IMG/VR virus record: IMGVR_UViG_3300030108_001368
Location: 1-20,854 of that record
Origin: a virus
Length of the DNA stretch: 20,854 bases
Strand: one strand, 5' to 3'
Shown: positions 15,739 through 20,854 of the stretch, one piece after another
Numbering within the stretch: the first letter of the stretch is position 1
How the letters are laid out: each line of letters starts with the position of its first letter
The notes under the pieces: model-generated
Told to the model about the DNA's origin: nothing
The model's database searches: none
The model's input: the letters and a program-made list of their open reading frames with translations, nothing else
Position numbers and translations under genes: made by a program

Positions 15739-16029
15739 ATGAGTAGTAACACAAGCACACTTGTAAATGAAAGTGCTTTAATTATTGCAAATTTAATCAT
15801 GTTTCAAAAGATTGCTAATGTTTTAAGTATTGTTTCTTTTATCATGGTAGCTTCCATGAGCGGTGGAGCGTACTTCGGTTACAAGTATGTAACGAGTGAG
15901 AATTTTAAGTCTCAGGTAATGAAAGAAATAATGGGTAACGTATCTGGGCTGATGCCGAAGGTATTAGATAAAGGTCTACCTGACGTAACGGGGCCATCTA
16001 TTCCTACTAAATCTCTCCCTAAACTCTAA
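15739..16029 (+). CDS. Small membrane protein, function unknown
   Basis: A 96-aa protein with one clear transmembrane helix (about residues 26-50, covering IANVLSIVSFIMVASMSGGA), a short polar N-terminus and a C-terminal tail with GLPDVTGPSIPTKSLPKL. It is the first of four tightly packed genes, three of them apparently membrane proteins. The ATG at 15739 with AAGG upstream is preferred; a GTG at 15712 would add nine residues. Small membrane proteins near phage tail modules include holins, but no endolysin lies nearby and there is no holin signature, so function is open. Confidence 0.55.
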   Translation: MSSNTSTLVNESALIIANLIMFQKIANVLSIVSFIMVASMSGGAYFGYKYVTSENFKSQVMKEIMGNVSGLMPKVLDKGLPDVTGPSIPTKSLPKL

Positions 16030-16035
16030 GCCTAT

Positions 16036-16578
16036 ATGAATAGCAATATCATCAAAGGAGTATCAATAGGACTTGGAACTGTCTTTGTTGCCTCCAACTT
16101 TTATACAATCAACCTTTTAAGTAAGAAGCCAAACTTACCAATTTTTGATTTGCCTGTTAGCAAATATTCTACCTACGAGATTGAAGCTGATAAAGATAGC
16201 TATAAGATAAGACACAGGATGCACGACCCAAGAATTATTGCTTCTATAGAAAATACAAGAAAGCCAGCAGGATTCTTAGGTGCTAGTAAGTCATACGTTA
16301 CTAAAGAAACTCAAAGGATAGCTGGTGAAAAGGATGTAACTATTGTCAATAATGGTGAGCTTACAGCAAAACAAATAGCTTGCATAAAAGAAAGAGCAAA
16401 AGGAGAATCTACGGGACAGCTTATTGGAACGTCAGTAGCCACTGGAACAGGTTTATCTAGCTCATTAGCTAATGTTCCTATCGTTGGTTGGTTTTTATCT
16501 GGCTTTGCTACAAATCAAGCAAGGAGAGAAGGTGGTAAGATCGGGGCAGATATGGCATCTGATTTTAACGACTGTTAA
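16036..16578 (+). CDS. Membrane-anchored protein with glycine-rich C-terminal segment
   Basis: A 180-aa protein with an N-terminal membrane helix (IIKGVSIGLGTVFVASNFY), a polar middle (about 25-125), and a second hydrophobic Gly/Ala/Ser stretch (about 126-165, with GQLIGTSVATGTGLSSSLA and PIVGWFLSGFA). That stretch resembles glycine-zipper membrane segments. Cys115 and Cys180 are the only cysteines. It begins six bases after the previous stop and precedes the zinc-ribbon gene by two bases, so the four genes are probably one transcript. I do not recognise a named family; I have an impression of similar proteins in marine cyanophages. Confidence 0.55.
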   Translation: MNSNIIKGVSIGLGTVFVASNFYTINLLSKKPNLPIFDLPVSKYSTYEIEADKDSYKIRHRMHDPRIIASIENTRKPAGFLGASKSYVTKETQRIAGEKDVTIVNNGELTAKQIACIKERAKGESTGQLIGTSVATGTGLSSSLANVPIVGWFLSGFATNQARREGGKIGADMASDFNDC

Positions 16579-16580
16579 TT

Positions 16581-16742
16581 ATGAAATGTTATTGGTGCGA
16601 TACCGAATTAATAATAGGTGGCGATATTGATATTGAAGATGGAATGAATGGCTATCCTGAGTTTTCAGTGATGACTAATTTATCCTGCCCTAAATGCTTT
16701 TCTGAAGTGGAAGTATTAAAGAAAAGAGATGCCTACGATTAA
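16581..16742 (+). CDS. 53-aa zinc-ribbon protein (MKCYWCDTEL type)
   Basis: A very small protein with two cysteine pairs: CYWC at residues 3-6 and CPKC at 36-39. The order is MKCYWCDTELIIGGD, an acidic middle, then VMTNLSCPKCFSEVEVL. Proteins with this opening and size are, as I recall, common in marine cyanophages, which supports the host guess. Function unknown; zinc binding is likely from the CX2C pairs. It starts two bases after the upstream stop and overlaps the next gene by 14 bases. Too short for standard length cut-offs, but composition and motif make it convincing. Confidence 0.7.
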   Translation: MKCYWCDTELIIGGDIDIEDGMNGYPEFSVMTNLSCPKCFSEVEVLKKRDAYD

Positions 16743-17382
16743 AGTTCCTGAGATAAAAATACCAAAAATAAATATACCAGAAACACCTTTTATACCTGAG
16801 ACTGTATTGGTAGGAGAGAACCCTGCGTGTGATTTAACTAATAGAGATATAGAAGTATCAGAAAATCCAACTATAATTTTTCATGGCAGAAAGGCTTATG
16901 CTACTTGTCCAAATGGTCAGGCAATCGCTGGCACACAACCAATAAAAGTACAACCAGAGGCTAAAACATTTAGACCTATTGTTTATGATGCACAAGACAC
17001 TATAGAAACAGAAGGTACATATAATTTTCAACCAAAAGCAAGTGGAGTAAATATTAATTTAGGACAGAAAGAAGAGGAAGAAGAGATTGAGTTAGTACCC
17101 TGTCCACCTAAAAATGCACCATATAGACCTGGGGATTGGCGTAATGAGCTTAGATTAGAAAGGCTGGTAAAATATGAACGTGGGCTTTTGGAGGGTTCCT
17201 GTGATGCAATCTGGGAAGAAGTACCGTTTGTTGACCAGTACATACCGACAGCTAGTGTTGTTGTATCTACTGCTGTTATTGCTTCTGTTGCTGCCACTAC
17301 TCCATTACTACTTAATATTGTCAAACCCTTAGTTAAAAATATTATAAAAAAACTTACAAAAAAGAAAAAAGATGTAAAATGA
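16729..17382 (+). CDS. Tail-anchored membrane protein with IxIP repeats
   Basis: A 217-aa protein. The N-terminus has short repeats of IxxP type (IKVPEIKIPKINIPETPFIP). The middle is polar with four cysteines (NPACD, YATCPNG, LVPCPPK, EGSCDAIW) and an acidic EEEEE run. The C-terminus is one membrane helix (about 175-195, ASVVVSTAVIASVAATTPLL) followed by a strongly basic tail (KNIIKKLTKKKKDVK). A C-terminal anchor with a basic cytoplasmic tail suggests the bulk faces out of the cytoplasm, where cysteines could pair. Its start lies within the zinc-ribbon gene, and it is the last gene before the convergent hairpin at 17455. Function unknown. Confidence 0.58.
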   Translation: MPTIKVPEIKIPKINIPETPFIPETVLVGENPACDLTNRDIEVSENPTIIFHGRKAYATCPNGQAIAGTQPIKVQPEAKTFRPIVYDAQDTIETEGTYNFQPKASGVNINLGQKEEEEEIELVPCPPKNAPYRPGDWRNELRLERLVKYERGLLEGSCDAIWEEVPFVDQYIPTASVVVSTAVIASVAATTPLLLNIVKPLVKNIIKKLTKKKKDVK

Positions 17383-17444
17383 TATTAGGCAACCAGACTC
17401 ATTACCAAGTTGTTAACTCAACCTCTGCTCTGTTGAAGCGTCAG

Positions 17445-17490
17445 TTGTCTTTTTAGACAAGTGGATACCCGTAGCTTGTCTATTTTAATT
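17445..17490 (+). terminator. Hairpin/terminator between convergent blocks
   Basis: AGACAAG (17455-17461) pairs with CTTGTCT (17475-17481) across a 13-base loop, followed by ATTTTAATTT, a weak intrinsic terminator for the + strand. A second TTGTCT at 17445-17450 can pair with the same AGACAA across a TTTT loop, so two hairpins compete. The second arm overlaps the stop of the minus-strand gene. Confidence 0.5.
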
Positions 17491-18088
17491 TGTGAGTATG
17501 TGGGATAACTTGATTTGGAACGCTGGTCAGTACAACATTTCTACAACTAACAGCATCATCTCCTACGAATTTAACACCTAGTTTAAGTTGTTCGGCACAT
17601 ATTTTTAGACGGTTAAGATTGACTTCTAGTTTTTTAGCATCAAGCATAAACTCCTGATACTTTCTATATGTTTGGGCTGCCTTTATGCACTCATCATCAA
17701 ATCGTTTTCCTAATGGTACTTGAATACTAATAGTCGCTCCATAAGAAAAGTTATGGTTTATCTGATCTAACCTTTCCTGTTCTGCTATATAAAGTATTTC
17801 ACCAGGATTTGTTAGCTGACCAGTTTCACTATCTTTTGCTTGGTTATATATATTTGTTCTTTGTACTGTGCTTCTTGGGGTGTTGTAATATTCTCCTTTT
17901 GTTATAAAGGGATTAAAACTAAGAGTAGGTGTTTGGCATTGAATACCATTGCTATACCTATGAGTTGGGAAAGATCCACTTATACTTTGAAAGCCTTGAT
18001 TAACTATTGTGGACTGTGTACTGGATTGAGGGTTACTGATAGTGGTCTCTGCATAAACAGGACTAGCAAACAGTAGTCCTATTGAAAT
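17480..18088 (-). CDS. Putative exported protein, unusual start
   Basis: Last gene of a four-gene minus-strand block. The recognisable product starts with a signal-peptide-like NLISIGLLFASPVYA, probably cleaved before ETTIS. Then comes a Ser/Thr/Gln-rich part (ISNPQSSTQSTIVNQGFQS) and a helical C-terminal half with YGATISIQVPLGKRFDDECI and KKLEVNLNRLKICAEQLKLG. The frame stays open upstream to an ATG at 18247, but that part is read through the preceding gene and looks like an out-of-frame shadow rich in Arg, Asn and Cys. No ATG, GTG or TTG lies near the signal peptide. ATT at 18088-18086, overlapping the previous stop by 10 bases, is the most plausible start, probably by coupling. Function unknown. 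Confidence 0.5.
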   Translation of the reverse strand: MSIGLLFASPVYAETTISNPQSSTQSTIVNQGFQSISGSFPTHRYSNGIQCQTPTLSFNPFITKGEYYNTPRSTVQRTNIYNQAKDSETGQLTNPGEILYIAEQERLDQINHNFSYGATISIQVPLGKRFDDECIKAAQTYRKYQEFMLDAKKLEVNLNRLKICAEQLKLGVKFVGDDAVSCRNVVLTSVPNQVIPHTHKLK

Positions 18089-18510
18089 AAGGTTGTAGAA
18101 GTTTGTGTTGTTTCTATTGTTTGTGTTCGATTTATTATGCTTACTGCATCTAAACCAGGAGCCATAAAGTTTTCCGTTAGAGAAAAGGCATCTCCTTCTG
18201 AAACGATCTCCCACTGTGGTTTGCTTGTTAAGTTTGGTGTTATCCATTCAAAATTAACTGCACCTGCATTACCTGTATTCTGACTTGTTGTATAAGTGGC
18301 TTCAGGAGAGATAACAGTACCATCTTTAATTTTGATATTAGATCCTGTAACTGAGTACGCATAACCTGAGTTATAGTTTTCAGTAATAATAACTTCATCT
18401 ATTTTTGAAATACTCCTTGAGTTGCTTTGAATCTGGTTCGCACCAAATCTAGGAGTCTCAGCAAAAGCATTAGGAATAAAAACAACAAGTAGACATAGCC
18501 ACCATTTCAT
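18079..18510 (-). CDS. Exported protein, paralogue of the upstream gene
   Basis: A 143-aa protein with a clear signal peptide (MKWWLCLLVVFIPNAFA, cleavage before ETP). The mature part is Ser/Thr/Asn-rich with predicted beta strands. Its segment GDAFSLTENFMAP aligns with GDAFSVSESYIAA in the gene upstream, and each is followed by a short hydrophobic or Thr/Ser-rich region, so the two look like distant paralogues. The ATG overlaps the previous TAA by one base. No enzyme motif or anchor is visible. It may be released or displayed on the host envelope. Confidence 0.6.
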   Translation of the reverse strand: MKWWLCLLVVFIPNAFAETPRFGANQIQSNSRSISKIDEVIITENYNSGYAYSVTGSNIKIKDGTVISPEATYTTSQNTGNAGAVNFEWITPNLTSKPQWEIVSEGDAFSLTENFMAPGLDAVSIINRTQTIETTQTSTTLFQ

Positions 18511-19037
18511 TAATCGAGGCCAAGAGTAATAGTTGATTGGAGCGTTGCAGTAGTACCAGCACCCATATCAGCAAGGTTGACTGTTAGTGCTTGTCCGCTA
18601 TCCATTGTAATTGCTACAGAACCAGGATCACCGCCAGACACTACTGTGTTTTTACCAAGGAGAGGCAGTGATGGAACTGCCCCATTTGTTACTGTGGCAG
18701 ATAGTAAGCTAGGTACTGCGTCTGCTGCAATGTATGATTCACTAACTGAGAAGGCATCACCTGTATTTACAATATTGAAGCTAGTGTCGTAATCAATAGT
18801 TGGAACACCACTAGCAATACCATTATCAGATAAATCAAGAGAACCTATTTGACCTGCTACTGTATTAGCTTTTGGTGTTACGTTCGTACCAGCAACACTT
18901 ATAGCCCCTGCAATACGCTCGCTAGTGGCTGATGCTCCCAGAGTAGATACTGAGGCTACCGATTGGATTGAATGTGTTACGTCTGCAAAACTAGCTGTTG
19001 GAAATGCTAGTAAAAGCAAAGGAAGAAATTTTTTCAT
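18510..19037 (-). CDS. Exported beta-rich protein
   Basis: A 175-aa protein with a textbook signal peptide (MKKFLPLLLLAFPTASFA, cleavage before DVTHS). The mature region is poor in charged residues and rich in Ser, Thr, Ala, Val and Gly, with repeated short strands (SVASVSTLGAS, IAGAISVAGTNV, GSVAITMDSGQALTVNL), as expected of an extracellular beta-structured protein. It shares the GDAFSVSESYIAA motif with the next gene. The start overlaps the upstream gene's stop through ATGA. I do not recognise a named family. Several fibre- or adhesin-like proteins have similar composition, but no function is proposed. Confidence 0.62.
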   Translation of the reverse strand: MKKFLPLLLLAFPTASFADVTHSIQSVASVSTLGASATSERIAGAISVAGTNVTPKANTVAGQIGSLDLSDNGIASGVPTIDYDTSFNIVNTGDAFSVSESYIAADAVPSLLSATVTNGAVPSLPLLGKNTVVSGGDPGSVAITMDSGQALTVNLADMGAGTTATLQSTITLGLD

Positions 19038-19462
19038 TTTTTGGATGAATTAGGGTCAACTTTGATAACGTCAGGTTTAGATGTGACGATCTCAAGTGGT
19101 TGCTTTATTATTATAGTCGAAACGCTACCAGAAGAGTTACCATTACTACTATTTCCATCTTCTTTCTTTTTCTTCTTAGCTCCTTGTGCTGCGTTAACCG
19201 AAATGCCTAAACCTCCAAGAATGTTACCGAGAAGTCCAGCAGCGAATGTACTATCCACTCTGGGTTGATCTGGAATATCCAAGCCAAATAATCTGTTAGG
19301 TAGTTTTATGTATCCTAAAGAAAGCACTAATAGACACCAAGCCAGAATAAACGCTTGGGCAATAGTAGAAATTAAAAAGGTAATTTTTTCTTGATAATCA
19401 GGCTTTTCATCTTCGATTGGATCTTTTGTTAATACAGGTTCTTTTTTTTCTTGTTCTGCCAT
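19034..19462 (-). CDS. Single-pass membrane protein heading the exported-protein block
   Basis: A 142-aa protein, first of the minus-strand block. A charged N-terminus (AEQEKKEPVLTKDPIEDEKP) precedes one membrane helix (about residues 29-51, FLISTIAQAFILAWCLLVLS). Next are YIKLPNRLFGLDIPDQPRV, a short glycine-rich segment (AAGLLGNILGGLGIS), a KKKKK run and a Ser/Asn-rich tail ending in KVDPNSSKK. Coupling (ATGA) to two signal-peptide proteins suggests it works with them at the membrane, perhaps in their placement. A holin-like role is possible but unsupported. Function unknown. Confidence 0.55.
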   Translation of the reverse strand: MAEQEKKEPVLTKDPIEDEKPDYQEKITFLISTIAQAFILAWCLLVLSLGYIKLPNRLFGLDIPDQPRVDSTFAAGLLGNILGGLGISVNAAQGAKKKKKEDGNSSNGNSSGSVSTIIIKQPLEIVTSKPDVIKVDPNSSKK

Positions 19463-19476
19463 AGAAGCGTAGTATC

Positions 19477-19505
19477 TTGTCTAATACTAGCAATTTAGCT
19501 ATGTT
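19477..19505 (+). promoter_or_regulatory. Candidate promoter for the lipoprotein-like gene
   Basis: TTGTCT at 19477-19482 and TATGTT at 19500-19505, separated by 17 bases, 24 bases before the ATG at 19530. It lies in the only divergent intergenic stretch of the window, so both flanking blocks probably start transcription here. The minus-strand promoter is not clear. Confidence 0.4.
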
Positions 19506-19529
19506 TGGAAAGTAACACATAATTATGTC

Positions 19530-19691
19530 ATGTATAAAATTTTAAAACCTATATTATTAACGTTTTTGACCACGACTGCCTGTAAAAGATTAATTGTTGA
19601 TCTGTTACGAGCGATTTGTAAACAGACATCTAACAACCTTGATGATAGAGCAGTTGATGTTCTTGAAAAACAACTCTTTCCTACACCATGA
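19530..19691 (+). CDS. Small putative lipoprotein
   Basis: A 53-aa protein: MYKILKPILLTFLTTTACKR, then VDLLRAICKQTSNNLDDRAV and a short end. The hydrophobic N-terminus ends at a cysteine (Cys18) in a lipobox-like setting (TTAC), although the -3 residue is Thr and so non-ideal. A short lipoprotein of this size could be an outer-membrane anchor such as an o-spanin, but no matching inner-membrane partner is adjacent, so that is speculation. The stop overlaps the next ATG (ATGA). It is missed by common length cut-offs. Confidence 0.5.
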   Translation: MYKILKPILLTFLTTTACKRLIVDLLRAICKQTSNNLDDRAVDVLEKQLFPTP

Positions 19692-19978
19692 AAATCACTA
19701 AATTCCTTAACATTGATATAGAACCAGCACCACCAGAGTTGGAACTAGAAGTTGAAATGCAATGTAGAGAACTTATGAAGTCCAATGATTTAAATGGACT
19801 AAAAAGATATTGCACACACCTTGTAAGAAAAAAATTTGACCAAGATATTTTTATGGCTTCATTGTTAAATAGATTGATTGAATTAGAAGCTAATCGTGTT
19901 GTAACAGAGATGAGAAAAAATAAACCAACTAATCCTTTAAAAAAGTTTTTTCGTATTGGTCAAGCTCGTAATCAGTAA
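19688..19978 (+). CDS. Hypothetical 96-aa helical protein
   Basis: Opens MKITKFLNIDIEPAPPELEL and continues with amphipathic helices (MQCRELMKSNDLNGLKRYC, FMASLLNRLIELEANRVV), ending in a basic tail (NPLKKFFRIGQARNQ). No known motif; a similar type of small protein seems familiar from cyanophages, without assigned function. Translationally coupled to the lipoprotein-like gene. Its last 50 bases overlap the convergent gene on the other strand, which is unusual; codon content looks natural in both. Confidence 0.52.
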   Translation: MKITKFLNIDIEPAPPELELEVEMQCRELMKSNDLNGLKRYCTHLVRKKFDQDIFMASLLNRLIELEANRVVTEMRKNKPTNPLKKFFRIGQARNQ

Positions 19979-20207
19979 AATCAGCCACAAATAATTTATC
20001 AATTTTATCAACTTCATAATTAAATTTAAGAACAGCAGTTCTTATGTGTTCTTTAACCCAATCACCTTTAGAAACGACTTGAGCTTTACCTCTCTCATTA
20101 ATAAAAATGTAATGGTCATATCCTTTCAATTGAACTTCCAATAAATTTTTTTCTAAATTATCACGTCTAATTTTTTTCAATCTTGCTAGTTTTTGACGAT
20201 CTTTCAT
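19929..20207 (-). CDS. Hypothetical basic 92-aa protein
   Basis: Starts MKDRQKLARLKKIRRDNLEK, a very basic helix that suggests nucleic acid contact, then YDHYIFINERGKAQVVSKGD and an acidic C-terminus (DKLFVADFTDYELDQYEKTF). It follows the 20204-20488 gene with an ATGA overlap. I recognise no family. The pair may be regulators, but this is inferred only from size and charge. Its 3' end overlaps the plus-strand gene by 50 bases. Confidence 0.5.
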   Translation of the reverse strand: MKDRQKLARLKKIRRDNLEKNLLEVQLKGYDHYIFINERGKAQVVSKGDWVKEHIRTAVLKFNYEVDKIDKLFVADFTDYELDQYEKTFLKD

Positions 20208-20488
20208 TTTTTTTTAATTGAATTAAGAATTTTAGATAAGGCTCGACCTTGTAATCGGTTTTGAATTGCTTTTTTCCAATTTTCCTGGTCTTTTTTTAAT
20301 GCTTCATCATACACTTCTTTATCAATCTTGTCTTCTAAAAATCTATAAACAACATCTCTTATCCAAGAAGTAGGCTTAACTTTTAATTTATTACGAATAT
20401 AGTCATCAAATAATTCACCTCTATGTATATCTATAAGAACATGGTAATATTTTTTGTTTCCATGAGGTTTTTTGCCAGATTCAGCCAT
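20204..20488 (-). CDS. Hypothetical 94-aa protein, possible ribbon-helix-helix fold
   Basis: After a basic N-terminus comes YYHVLIDIHRGELFDDYIRN, then a helix-turn-helix-like part with KPTSWIRDVVYRFLEDKIDK, and a basic helical tail. A beta strand followed by two helices with 'tswIRdvvyrfLe' resembles ribbon-helix-helix DNA-binding proteins, which are about this size, but the match is weak. If correct, the eight-copy octamer cluster about 180 bases upstream would be a candidate target. It is coupled to the downstream 92-aa gene. Confidence 0.5.
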   Translation of the reverse strand: MAESGKKPHGNKKYYHVLIDIHRGELFDDYIRNKLKVKPTSWIRDVVYRFLEDKIDKEVYDEALKKDQENWKKAIQNRLQGRALSKILNSIKKK

Positions 20489-20527
20489 TAATATCTTTTT
20501 AATTTATAGTATCACATTATCATTGTA

Positions 20528-20614
20528 TTAACTTTTTGTTTTCCAAGCTTTAATTAATCGTTCCAATTCAGCAATTCGTTGTTTTGCAGCCTCGATTCTT
20601 TGTTGTTTTGTCAT
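20528..20614 (-). CDS. 28-aa helical peptide
   Basis: A tiny ORF, MTKQQRIEAAKQRIAELERL followed by IKAWKTKS, with a regular amphipathic helix pattern. Peptides of this type (MTKQQRIEAA.QRI.ELE.LI..W) are familiar to me from marine cyanobacteria and their phages, which makes it more likely real than its length suggests. It stands alone between the minus-strand pair and the octamer cluster. Function unknown. Confidence 0.42.
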   Translation of the reverse strand: MTKQQRIEAAKQRIAELERLIKAWKTKS

Positions 20615-20669
20615 AGATTCTGATTGTATTGATGTTAATTAGTGTTTTCTCTGGGGAGAGTGGCTGAAA

Positions 20670-20839
20670 TTGTCCCATTCTTTATAATCACGCTCCACAA
20701 CATTGATTTGGTATGGGACAAAGGTATGGGACAAGTAAAGTTGTCCTACGCTCCAAAATCAATGGGACAATCTATCTTGTCTCACACAGTTGTCCCACTG
20801 AAATCTATTGGTACGACTACGATTCCTCCAATGGGACAA
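20670..20839. repeat. Dyad-symmetric cluster of eight TGGGACAA octamers
   Basis: Six perfect copies (20670 -, 20714 +, 20727 +, 20763 +, 20790 -, 20832 +) and two single-mismatch copies (20741 -, 20777 -). Orientation order (-,+,+,-,+,-,-,+) is its own mirror image. Three of the four pairs share the exact centre 20755.5; the outer pair is off by one base. The sequence between copies is not palindromic. It may be a multi-protein binding site such as an operator, replication origin or recombination/partition site. Confidence 0.72.
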
Positions 20840-20854
20840 GATATGCACCCTCTC
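20713..20854 (+). CDS. Partial ORF running off the window end
   Basis: An open frame of 47 codons from ATG 20713 (after a stop at 20704) to the window end, reading MGQRYGTSKVVLRSKINGTI, then YLVSHSCPTEIYWYDYDSSN and GTRYAPS. Base composition looks less AT-rich than the region to its left. It overlaps seven of the eight octamers, three of which are read in the same frame as Gly-Thr. Either the octamers are embedded in a gene start or the frame is fortuitous. A DNA-processing protein such as an integrase starting here would fit the context, but I see no catalytic motif in this short piece. Start has no clear Shine-Dalgarno. Confidence 0.35.
   Translation, partial: MGQRYGTSKVVLRSKINGTIYLVSHSCPTEIYWYDYDSSNGTRYAPS

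Noticed and set aside
15739-16029. Holin assignment for the small membrane protein
   Set aside because: One membrane helix and location are not enough; no endolysin is adjacent and no holin family feature is visible.
17028-17324. Minus-strand frame of 98 codons opposite the tail-anchored protein gene
   Set aside because: Antisense to a convincing plus-strand gene; low-complexity Ser-rich product without start signals.
18089-18247. N-terminal extension of the exported protein from ATG 18247
   Set aside because: This part overlaps the preceding gene in another frame, has shadow-like composition (Arg, Asn, Cys) and would place a signal peptide internally.
1-20854. tRNA, rRNA or insertion sequence
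   Set aside because: No cloverleaf, rRNA segment, transposase motif or terminal inverted repeats were recognised on reading either strand; a covariance-model search was not possible here.

Overview
The window is an AT-rich stretch of a tailed double-stranded DNA phage genome with siphovirus morphology, either free phage or prophage. It shows the lambda-like order of neck, tail assembly chaperone, tape measure, M, L, K, I and J genes. A marine phage of unicellular cyanobacteria (Prochlorococcus/Synechococcus type) is the best guess. This rests on low GC, a small zinc-ribbon protein opening MKCYWCDTEL, a phage 2-oxoglutarate/Fe(II) oxygenase, 'TVEITTAGPQGP'-type structural proteins and several small membrane proteins resembling ones I associate with cyanophages. 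The host is inferred from resemblance, not demonstrated.

Region 1 (1-9790, + strand) is the neck and tail module. It holds a DnaT-like head-tail adaptor, a head-closure candidate, a gp10/Z-like protein, a tail terminator, a tail assembly chaperone with an out-of-frame extension (G/GT type), a tape measure, and M-, L-, K-, I- and J-like proteins. Most genes overlap by 1-4 bases. No major tail tube gene lies between terminator and chaperone, where it is usually found.

Region 2 (9791-15676, +) is the receptor-binding and decoration module. It has two fibres with C-terminal S74-type intramolecular chaperones, a BppU-like protein, a short collagen-like peptide, a repeat-rich fibre and a large collagen-like fibre. 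The collagen fibre is followed at once by a prolyl 4-hydroxylase-like enzyme, so the phage may hydroxylate its own fibre. Next come a coiled-coil ORF and a zinc-ribbon ORF that look joined by a programmed -1 frameshift.

Region 3 (15739-19462) has two convergent blocks of small membrane-bound, anchored or exported proteins facing each other across a hairpin near 17455. None is recognisable by function. Two of the exported ones appear to be paralogues.

Region 4 (19463-20854) holds small genes (a possible lipoprotein, a conserved-looking 96-aa protein, a convergent pair of small basic proteins and a 28-aa peptide). It ends in a cluster of eight TGGGACAA-type octamers arranged with dyad symmetry, overlapping the start of an ORF that runs off the window.

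Recurrent short sequences (TAGTATAATAG and TACACTAA) sit 19-22 bases upstream of five start codons and look like a common set of promoters for the structural module.
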